Positions 5,976-10,677 of a DNA stretch of 10,677 nt are shown here, in pieces. Source of the stretch: Candidatus Nitrosopumilus sp. (GTDB lineage Archaea > Thermoproteota > Nitrososphaeria > Nitrososphaerales > Nitrosopumilaceae); contig JAPYTM010000024.1 of assembly GCA_029941825.1 (NCBI GenBank), positions 1-10,677 of the forward strand, written 5' to 3'. Position numbers and translations under genes: made by a program. The notes under the pieces are model-generated. The model had not been told where the DNA came from, did no database searches, and saw only the letters and a list, made by a program, of their open reading frames with translations. The number at the start of each line of letters is the position of its first letter. Position 1 is the first letter of the stretch.

Positions 5976-6509
5976 TTGACTGAAAATCTAAAGGTGACAT
6001 TACGACATTATGGGGTTTCTCCATGGGAAATTGAAGTATTATACGGATTCCTAAATTCTCATTTTACAGTTATTCAAGATGAAATAAAATCAGATGATGA
6101 AAATTTTGTCAGTTACTTAGATGTGGAAATTCCACTCCCATTTAATGAGGCATTTTTTGAATGGTTTGAGTTTAAACGCTGGGAAAAAGTAAAAGCCGTT
6201 TTCAAAGAGATGAAGAGAAGACGGGGGAATGGAAATGCATTAAAAATTAACATTAATTTTGTTGGAACCCCACGGATAATTTTTACAATTGATAGTGAAG
6301 ATAAACAATGGTTTGATAACGCCGTTGAAAAAATTGACGTTGTTTTAGAATTATTACCATACCATTTAGATCCAAAAATATTACCATCAGAGATTTTAGA
6401 AATCATTTACAAATTTGATGCAAAATCAACTAGATGGCGTCTGAGCACTGCATCATCTGAAAAAAAGAAATACATATTCAAAGAAGAGATCTGGAAAGAG
6501 ATCAAATAA
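5976..6509 (+). CDS. Conserved-looking protein of unknown function (TTG start)
   Basis: I do not recognise this 177-aa protein. It is cytosolic by composition: no signal peptide, membrane segment or cysteine, many aromatic and charged residues, and alternating predicted helices and strands (for example KININFV near 91-97 and IIFTID near 101-106). A basic patch KEMKRRRGNG lies around 78-87, and WFEFKRWEKVKAVF (62-75) is strongly amphipathic. The TTG at 5976 is chosen because a TATA box lies 27 nt upstream and no ATG precedes the conserved-looking N-terminus (TENLKVTLRHYGVSPWEIEVLYG). The C-terminal eight bases overlap the opposing 146-aa gene. No function can be given. Confidence 0.78.
   Translation: MTENLKVTLRHYGVSPWEIEVLYGFLNSHFTVIQDEIKSDDENFVSYLDVEIPLPFNEAFFEWFEFKRWEKVKAVFKEMKRRRGNGNALKININFVGTPRIIFTIDSEDKQWFDNAVEKIDVVLELLPYHLDPKILPSEILEIIYKFDAKSTRWRLSTASSEKKKYIFKEEIWKEIK
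6460..6466 (-). terminator. T7 tract after the 146-aa protein gene
   Basis: On the minus strand a run of seven T lies 35 bases past the TGA at 6502-6504, inside the opposing 177-aa gene. It is the longest T run near that stop and a candidate archaeal terminator. Confidence 0.25.
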
Positions 6510-6942
6510 GATCTTTTTGTAATGGTTCTAGTAATGTATGAAGTTCTTTGTATTTTGATTCTAAAAATTGTAAAGCTAAATCTAGTTTTTTTGATTTACC
6601 ATATTTGTAGCGAATTAACTCACGATGATGCCAAAATATTTTTCCTTCATCAACTGAAAGAGTTGTAAAATAATCAACTCCTTTAAGATTGTCAGGTAAT
6701 TTTACATCATATGGAAATAGTAATTCCACAATAAACCACTCATCACCATCAGGGTAATCAGCACCAGTATCTAAATCAAAAAAGATATGAAGTAAATCGG
6801 ACTGCATTAACCCATCATCATTAATCAAAGGGTGTTTTACTGATGATTTTTTAAAATCAAGATTAAGTAATTTAGGTTCAAAGAAACCTTTGATGATTGA
6901 TTTTCTAAATATTTTATTTGCCTCGATAATATTCAAATGCAA
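6502..6942 (-). CDS. Protein of unknown function (TTG start)
   Basis: I do not recognise this 146-aa protein. The frame opens just after an in-frame TAG at 6952-6954 and has no ATG before residue 46, so the start is TTG at 6942 (MHLNIIEANK) or TTG at 6936 two codons later. A TATA-like AGTTATAG at 6963-6970 lies about 24 or 30 nt away and does not decide between them. The protein is soluble, lacks cysteine, and has an acidic FDLDTGADYPDGDEWF segment (55-70) and a lysine-rich C-terminal helix (115-142). It overlaps the 177-aa protein gene tail-to-tail by eight bases. The gene lies downstream of the oxidoreductase beta subunit on the same strand but seems to have its own promoter. Confidence 0.72.
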   Translation of the reverse strand: MHLNIIEANKIFRKSIIKGFFEPKLLNLDFKKSSVKHPLINDDGLMQSDLLHIFFDLDTGADYPDGDEWFIVELLFPYDVKLPDNLKGVDYFTTLSVDEGKIFWHHRELIRYKYGKSKKLDLALQFLESKYKELHTLLEPLQKDLI

Positions 6943-6962
6943 AATATTATTCTAAAACTTGC

Positions 6963-6970
6963 CTATAACT
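6963..6970 (-). promoter_or_regulatory. Possible TATA box of the 146-aa protein gene
   Basis: The minus strand reads AGTTATAG, 24-30 nt before the two candidate TTG starts at 6942 and 6936, in the 48-bp gap after the oxidoreductase beta gene. The match is weaker than at other promoters here. Confidence 0.35.
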
Positions 6971-6980
6971 TCTTAGGTCT

Positions 6981-6990
6981 AAAATGTAAA
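6981..6990 (-). terminator. T-rich tract after the oxidoreductase operon
   Basis: Directly after the TAA of the beta subunit gene the minus strand reads TTTACATTTT, the kind of T-rich run at which archaeal RNA polymerase tends to stop. There is no hairpin. The call rests only on position and composition. Confidence 0.3.
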
Positions 6991-7953
6991 TTATACTTCT
7001 AATGAATCTAATATTTTTGAAATATCAGTATTAGAGTAACCGTTTTTAGAGATGTTTTGCTTAGATGGAGGATTTTCCACATAATTGGGAATTTTATCTT
7101 GTAATCGTGTGGTGTAAGGAGATATGGTATCATTTTTGTAAAATACGCCTATTGGTATTTTGTTTCCCCATTCAAGTGATTTGATGAGGGATTGGGATAA
7201 TTTCTCATTAATTTCGACTTCATTTGCATAGTGAACTATAGGATCATATCCAGTTTCTTCTAATTTGTAGATTCTAGAATGTCTTTTTTGTGCTTCATCC
7301 ATTAAATCAACACCAGCATACCAATCCCTTGTATTGATATCATTATACGTTGGACATGGTTGTAAAACATCCAAGAAGGATAATCCTTTGTGATTAACTG
7401 CTTGAACTATCAAATCTTTGAGATGTCTAACATCATAAGAATATCCACGTGCTACAAATGTAAAACCACTTGCAACTGCCAATCCAATTGGATTAACATT
7501 ATAATTTGTATTTGGGGATGGGAGTGATTTTGTTTGCTCACCAAGTTTTAGAGTAGGTGATGCTTGCCCCTTTGTTAATCCATAAACCCCGTTATCAAAA
7601 ATAATGTATGTCATGTTTACATTTCGTCTACCAGCTGCTACAAAATGACCAGCACCAATTCCTAAACCATCGCCATCACCACCAACTGCAACAACAGTCA
7701 ATTCTGGATTTGCAATCTTTGCACCTTGTGCAAATGTTAAAACTCTTCCATGTAATGTATGAATTCCATAAGTATTGATGTAATGAGATGTTTTTCCAGA
7801 ACAACCAATTCCAGAAAACATTACAGTTTTGTCTCTTTGAATACCCATATCAGCTAGAGCCATTTGAATTGCATTAACAATTCCAAAATCTCCACATCCA
7901 GGACACCAATCATTGTGTACATCTGTTTTGTAATCAGCCAGTTTAAGCGCCAT
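6991..7953 (-). CDS. 2-oxoacid:ferredoxin oxidoreductase, beta subunit
   Basis: This 320-aa subunit binds thiamine diphosphate and the single [4Fe-4S] cluster of the enzyme that oxidatively decarboxylates 2-oxoacids (pyruvate, 2-oxoglutarate) to acyl-CoA, reducing ferredoxin; the reverse can fix CO2. The cluster ligands are Cys17 and Cys20 (WCPGCG), Cys51 (GIGCSGK) and Cys200 (QPCPTYN), the pattern of the Sulfolobus enzyme. The thiamine/Mg motif is GGDGDGLGIGAGHF (91-104) with FDNGVYGLTKGQ (119-130) following. Lys54 matches the lysine (K49) I recall as contacting the substrate in Sulfolobus, an enzyme that accepts both 2-oxoglutarate and pyruvate. The ATG at 7953 overlaps the end of the gamma-alpha gene by 11 bp, so the two are coupled. 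The symbol could be porB or korB; substrate is not settled. Confidence 0.95.
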   Translation of the reverse strand: MALKLADYKTDVHNDWCPGCGDFGIVNAIQMALADMGIQRDKTVMFSGIGCSGKTSHYINTYGIHTLHGRVLTFAQGAKIANPELTVVAVGGDGDGLGIGAGHFVAAGRRNVNMTYIIFDNGVYGLTKGQASPTLKLGEQTKSLPSPNTNYNVNPIGLAVASGFTFVARGYSYDVRHLKDLIVQAVNHKGLSFLDVLQPCPTYNDINTRDWYAGVDLMDEAQKRHSRIYKLEETGYDPIVHYANEVEINEKLSQSLIKSLEWGNKIPIGVFYKNDTISPYTTRLQDKIPNYVENPPSKQNISKNGYSNTDISKILDSLEV

Positions 7954-9853
7954 GCATCAAGATCTCCCGTTTGTTTGCTTTGTTTTCAATGATTTTTTTA
8001 AGTGAATCATAAATTTCCGTACTCGTCATTGCACGTCCAGTGTATTTTAAGATAAAATAATCAATATCACGTTGAATATTTTGGTTGAATAGTTTTCCGA
8101 ACTGAGCAGAATGATTTGCCTCAATGTCAATAATGGTTTTAGTGTCTTTTATCAAAGATTTCACAATATCAGTTGGAAATGGATGTAATAGTTTTACTTG
8201 AATAAATCCAATTGAAATTCCTTCTTTTTTTAACATATCAATTGCATCAAGAATAGGACCCTTTGCAGAACCCCATGAAATTATAGTGTGATCTGCAGTG
8301 CCAAATGATAGCACTTGTTCCTCCTCAGGAATGTTTTTGAGAATTAAATCTAGGCGTGACATTCGCTTATCCATCATCTTTACACGTAAAACTGGATCTT
8401 CGGTTATGTGACCAGTTTCATCAGATTCATCACCTGTACTCCAAAAAATTCCATTATCAATTCCTAATCTAGAACGAGGAGATATTCCATCATCAGTAAA
8501 TTCAAAACGCCTATAATCATCATCAACTGTTTCTAGTAATTTTCCTCGATTAATTGGAATTCTTTGTGTATCAAATCGCTTACATGTAATTACAGAACTT
8601 GCAAGAAACTTGTCCATCAAGTGAATTACTGGAACTTGAAAAGTCTCCGCATAATTAAAACAGTTTCCAGTATCATAGAAGCTCTCTTCAATATCACCTG
8701 AAGCATAAACAATTTTTGGAAAATCCCCATGTCCTGCAAATACGGAAAATAATAAATCATCTTGACCATGTCTTGTTGGAAGACCAGTAGACGGTCCACT
8801 TCTTTGATAATTAGTAATCACAATAGGTACTTCGTTAATTCCAGCCCAACCAATCATTTCAGTCATCAATGCAAATCCTGGACCTGAAGTACATGTTGCA
8901 GAACGTGTTCCAGTTAATGCCCCACCGATAGTCATTCCCATTGCAGCAATTTCATCTTCAGTTTGAATTACAGCAGTAGAGCCAGGTCTATCATTAGTAA
9001 TTTCTAAAATTTCATTTGATTCAAGAAATACTGATTCATCAGAAGCTGGAGTTATTGGGTAGTATGGTTGGAATCTACAACCACATGACATTTTTCCTAA
9101 TGCAGTTCCTTGATGTCCTTGAACCAAAAGAGTTCCAGGTTCTTTTTGAATTCCAGTTAATAAATGACTAAAACTATCAAACTTTGCAGTAGCGTAATTA
9201 TATGAATAATTTGCAGTTTGTTGATTTAGTTCTGCAATTACTTGTTTTTTTGCAAAAATTGCACCTATTGTTTTTTGTAATGAATCAGGAGGCATCTTAA
9301 CTAATCCCAAAGATAGAGAAACGCCAATAACATTAAACATTCTAACTAATCCCTTTAGACGAGGGTTTTCAGTTTCTTCAGCAAGAGTTGTAAGAATAGA
9401 TTTGAATGATACTGGAAATAGAGATACTCCTTTCTCTTTTACAATTTCTAAGACCCCAGCAATGGTAAATGGTTTATTTTTTGATTCTAACTCTTTGTGT
9501 AATCTTTCTTTGAATGGAGCATCAAGTGTATGAACATCATCAGTTTTTGTTTTTTCTAGATCAGAATCATAAATTATACCGCCACCAGAAATCACTTCTT
9601 CAAAATGGCGAAAAATAGTTTCAGCATCAAAGGATACCATCAAGGTTACATCATTAACATTTGAATGAATTTTGTGATCAGCAATTCTTAATGTAAAATA
9701 ACTATGCTCACCTTTGATATTTGAATAAAATTCTCTTTTTCCAAATACCTGATACCCCATCTCAGCACATACACGTGAAAAAATGTTTGCTCCAGATTCC
9801 ACTCCACTTCCTTGAGGACCTCCAATAAGCCATGTAAAATCAACTTCACTCAC
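7943..9853 (-). CDS. 2-oxoacid:ferredoxin oxidoreductase, fused gamma-alpha subunit
   Basis: This 636-aa chain joins two domains that are separate subunits in many archaea. The N-terminal gamma domain (about 1-190) begins with the glycine-rich WLIGGPQGSGVESGANIF. The alpha pyrimidine-binding domain carries the YPITP motif at 265-269 (YYPITPASDES) and later TCTSGPGFALMTEMIGWAG; a C-terminal CoA/domain-III region follows (about 510-636). The fusion and length match the aerobic two-subunit enzymes of Sulfolobus; no ferredoxin-like delta subunit is encoded here. The start is GTG at 9853. A TATA box 26 nt upstream suggests a leaderless message, but AGGTGA about eight bases before the GTG also resembles a ribosome binding site, so both modes are possible. 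It forms a two-gene operon with the beta subunit. Confidence 0.95.
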   Translation of the reverse strand: MSEVDFTWLIGGPQGSGVESGANIFSRVCAEMGYQVFGKREFYSNIKGEHSYFTLRIADHKIHSNVNDVTLMVSFDAETIFRHFEEVISGGGIIYDSDLEKTKTDDVHTLDAPFKERLHKELESKNKPFTIAGVLEIVKEKGVSLFPVSFKSILTTLAEETENPRLKGLVRMFNVIGVSLSLGLVKMPPDSLQKTIGAIFAKKQVIAELNQQTANYSYNYATAKFDSFSHLLTGIQKEPGTLLVQGHQGTALGKMSCGCRFQPYYPITPASDESVFLESNEILEITNDRPGSTAVIQTEDEIAAMGMTIGGALTGTRSATCTSGPGFALMTEMIGWAGINEVPIVITNYQRSGPSTGLPTRHGQDDLLFSVFAGHGDFPKIVYASGDIEESFYDTGNCFNYAETFQVPVIHLMDKFLASSVITCKRFDTQRIPINRGKLLETVDDDYRRFEFTDDGISPRSRLGIDNGIFWSTGDESDETGHITEDPVLRVKMMDKRMSRLDLILKNIPEEEQVLSFGTADHTIISWGSAKGPILDAIDMLKKEGISIGFIQVKLLHPFPTDIVKSLIKDTKTIIDIEANHSAQFGKLFNQNIQRDIDYFILKYTGRAMTSTEIYDSLKKIIENKANKREILMHGA

Positions 9854-9859
9854 GTCAAG

Positions 9860-9865
9860 TCACCT
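9860..9865 (-). promoter_or_regulatory. Possible ribosome binding site of the gamma-alpha gene
   Basis: The minus strand reads AGGTGA six bases before the GTG start, complementary to the usual archaeal 16S rRNA 3' end. It is the only good Shine-Dalgarno match before a first gene in this window. It would allow translation on read-through transcripts from the eight-cysteine gene upstream. Confidence 0.4.
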
Positions 9866-9875
9866 ACACTTTGAA

Positions 9876-9884
9876 TATTAATAA
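9876..9884 (-). promoter_or_regulatory. TATA box of the 2-oxoacid:ferredoxin oxidoreductase operon
   Basis: The minus strand reads TTATTAATA, centred about 26-27 nt before the GTG at 9853, within the 49-bp gap after the eight-cysteine gene. Confidence 0.5.
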
Positions 9885-9902
9885 TCTGTCTCACCAATTT
9901 AG

Positions 9903-10049
9903 TCATCCACCAGTTGCTGCATCAAACAATGCACATTCACATTTATCACGCTCTCCACAATAAGGACAGACACAGCCGCACTTGTCAATAGAATTTCCAC
10001 ATTCTACACAAATAGCAAACTCCTCTTCTTCTTTGACTTCAGAAGACAT
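9903..10049 (-). CDS. 48-aa cysteine-rich (zinc-ribbon-like) protein
   Basis: A short ORF from ATG at 10049 to TGA at 9905-9903 encodes 48 residues. After an acidic start (MSSEVKEEEEF) it has eight cysteines: C14 and C17 (CVEC), C24, C26, C28 and C31 (CGCVCPYC), C37 and C39 (CEC), ending DAATGG. CxxC plus CPYC eleven residues later is the classic zinc-ribbon layout; the four additional cysteines could hold a second zinc or, less likely, an Fe-S centre. The start is supported by a TATA box about 25 nt upstream, and a dense functional cysteine pattern argues that the ORF is real. It is on the same strand as, and 49 bp upstream of, the oxidoreductase operon, and divergent from the dehydrogenase. 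Role unknown: a nucleic-acid- or protein-binding adaptor or a metal carrier are possible. Confidence 0.75.
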   Translation of the reverse strand: MSSEVKEEEEFAICVECGNSIDKCGCVCPYCGERDKCECALFDAATGG

Positions 10050-10069
10050 AATGAACTTACAAAGAAATC

Positions 10070-10078
10070 GTATAAATG
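10070..10078. promoter_or_regulatory. TATA box apparently shared by two divergent genes
   Basis: GTATAAATG on the plus strand (CATTTATAC on the minus) lies about 27 nt before the dehydrogenase ATG at 10101 and about 25 nt before the eight-cysteine gene ATG at 10049. No second good box is seen at the right distance for either gene in this 51-bp gap. Confidence 0.55.
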
Positions 10079-10079
10079 G

Positions 10080-10097
10080 TTTGAGATAAATCTCAAA
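10080..10097. promoter_or_regulatory. Perfect 8+8 bp palindrome, operator-like
   Basis: TTTGAGATAAATCTCAAA has two perfect 8-bp arms (10080-10087 and 10090-10097) around AA. It begins one to two bases after the TATA box and ends three bases before the dehydrogenase ATG, so a bound protein would block the start site of that gene. Relative to the divergent gene the same site lies just upstream of the TATA box, where archaeal activators can act. Confidence 0.55.
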
Positions 10098-10100
10098 TTA

Positions 10101-10677
10101 ATGAAAAAGAAAGTGTTTCTTACAAGAACACTACATGATTTTGCATTAAAAGAATTAAGAAAAAAATATCAAATTGAAGTTCACTCTGGAAAAATTCCAA
10201 TACCACAAACTAAACTACAAACAAAAATTAAAGAAATAGATGGCTTGATCTGTTTTCCATACGATATAATCAATAAGGAAACAATAGATTTAGCTACTAA
10301 TCTTAAAGTAATTAGCACCTATAGTGTGGGTTTTGATCATATTGATACAAAATATGCCAAAAAAAAGAAAATTCGTATTGGGTACACTCCAGAAGTTCTA
10401 ACGGATGCAACGGCAGATCTTACATTTTCATTACTAATTGATATTCTCAGAAGGGTATCAGAAGGCGATAAAGTAATTCGAGATGGGAAATGGAGTAGGG
10501 TTTACGGGGCATATGATTATGTTGGATTAGACCTTCAAGAGAAAACTCTGGGAATTTTAGGACTGGGTCGAATTGGAAAAACCCTTGCAAAAAGGGCAAA
10601 GGCATTTGATATGAGAATAGTATATCACAATAGAAAACGAGTTTCTAAAACTAAAGAGAAGGCATTGGGAGTAAAAT
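10101..10677 (+). CDS. D-2-hydroxyacid dehydrogenase, glyoxylate/hydroxypyruvate reductase-like (3' end outside window)
   Basis: The frame is open from ATG at 10101 to the window end (192 residues). It begins like archaeal glyoxylate reductases (KKVFLTRTLHDFALKELRKKY), then has NLKVISTYSVGFDHIDT (about 67-83), TPEVLTDATADLTFSLLIDILRR (about 96-118) and the NAD(P)-binding GLGRIG (154-159) within TLGILGLGRIGKTLAKRAKAF. These enzymes reduce glyoxylate, hydroxypyruvate or similar 2-oxoacids with NAD(P)H, or oxidise D-2-hydroxyacids including 3-phosphoglycerate. The catalytic Arg/Glu/His residues and the cofactor-selecting region downstream are missing from the window, so substrate is open; general resemblance favours the GyaR group over SerA. 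A TATA box 27 nt upstream and an adjacent palindrome suggest a regulated, leaderless transcript. Confidence 0.88.
   Translation, partial: MKKKVFLTRTLHDFALKELRKKYQIEVHSGKIPIPQTKLQTKIKEIDGLICFPYDIINKETIDLATNLKVISTYSVGFDHIDTKYAKKKKIRIGYTPEVLTDATADLTFSLLIDILRRVSEGDKVIRDGKWSRVYGAYDYVGLDLQEKTLGILGLGRIGKTLAKRAKAFDMRIVYHNRKRVSKTKEKALGVK

Noticed and set aside
6113..6406. 97-aa minus-strand reading frame inside the 177-aa gene
   Set aside because: A shadow of the plus-strand gene, which has the better composition and a well placed TATA box.
1..10677. CRISPR array, tRNA/rRNA, insertion sequence or defence genes
   Set aside because: No direct-repeat array, cloverleaf-like segment, transposase or nuclease motifs were seen; nearly all sequence is accounted for by genes and gaps of at most about 110 bp.

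Overview
The window looks like a chromosomal segment of a low-GC archaeon, most likely a marine ammonia-oxidising thaumarchaeon (Nitrososphaerota, Nitrosopumilus-like). The grounds are the AT-rich composition, short intergenic gaps, a coenzyme F420 ligase, a Sulfolobus-type two-subunit 2-oxoacid:ferredoxin oxidoreductase with a fused gamma-alpha chain, and archaeal TATA boxes about 24-30 nt upstream of nearly every transcription-unit start. The taxonomic placement is inference from gene content and remembered family resemblance, not from a search.

Layout. Positions 1-351 (+) hold the C-terminal part of a sugar-phosphate nucleotidyltransferase cut by the window edge. It runs head-on into, and overlaps by 23 bp, a compact four-gene operon on the minus strand (4091 down to 329). 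This operon encodes two complete 3-isopropylmalate dehydratase/homoaconitase-type enzymes of different lineage: an archaeal-type LeuC/LeuD pair, then a bacterial-type LeuC/LeuD pair. Divergent from it is cofE (4164-4940, +), followed by a predicted tail-anchored membrane protein of unknown function (4987-5541, +).

The middle holds three unrecognised proteins: a small Met/Gly-rich protein (5543-5869, -), a 177-aa protein with a TTG start (5976-6509, +), and a 146-aa protein (6502-6942, -). The right part carries the beta and fused gamma-alpha subunits of a 2-oxoacid:ferredoxin oxidoreductase (6991-9853, -). Upstream of these is a 48-aa protein with eight cysteines (9903-10049, -). Divergent from that is the N-terminal 192 residues of a D-2-hydroxyacid dehydrogenase related to glyoxylate/hydroxypyruvate reductases (10101 onward, +), cut by the window end.

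How the genes fit together. Most recognisable genes are central metabolism: branched-chain (and perhaps lysine) biosynthesis, ferredoxin-linked 2-oxoacid chemistry, deazaflavin cofactor synthesis and 2-hydroxyacid redox. No mobile element, CRISPR array, tRNA or rRNA was seen, and no gap exceeds about 110 bp. The most interesting items are the doubled isomerase operon, a perfect 8+8 bp palindrome placed like an operator beside a TATA box apparently shared by two divergent genes, the eight-cysteine mini-protein beside the oxidoreductase, and the Met-rich small protein. I see no clear evidence of a wholly new multi-gene system.
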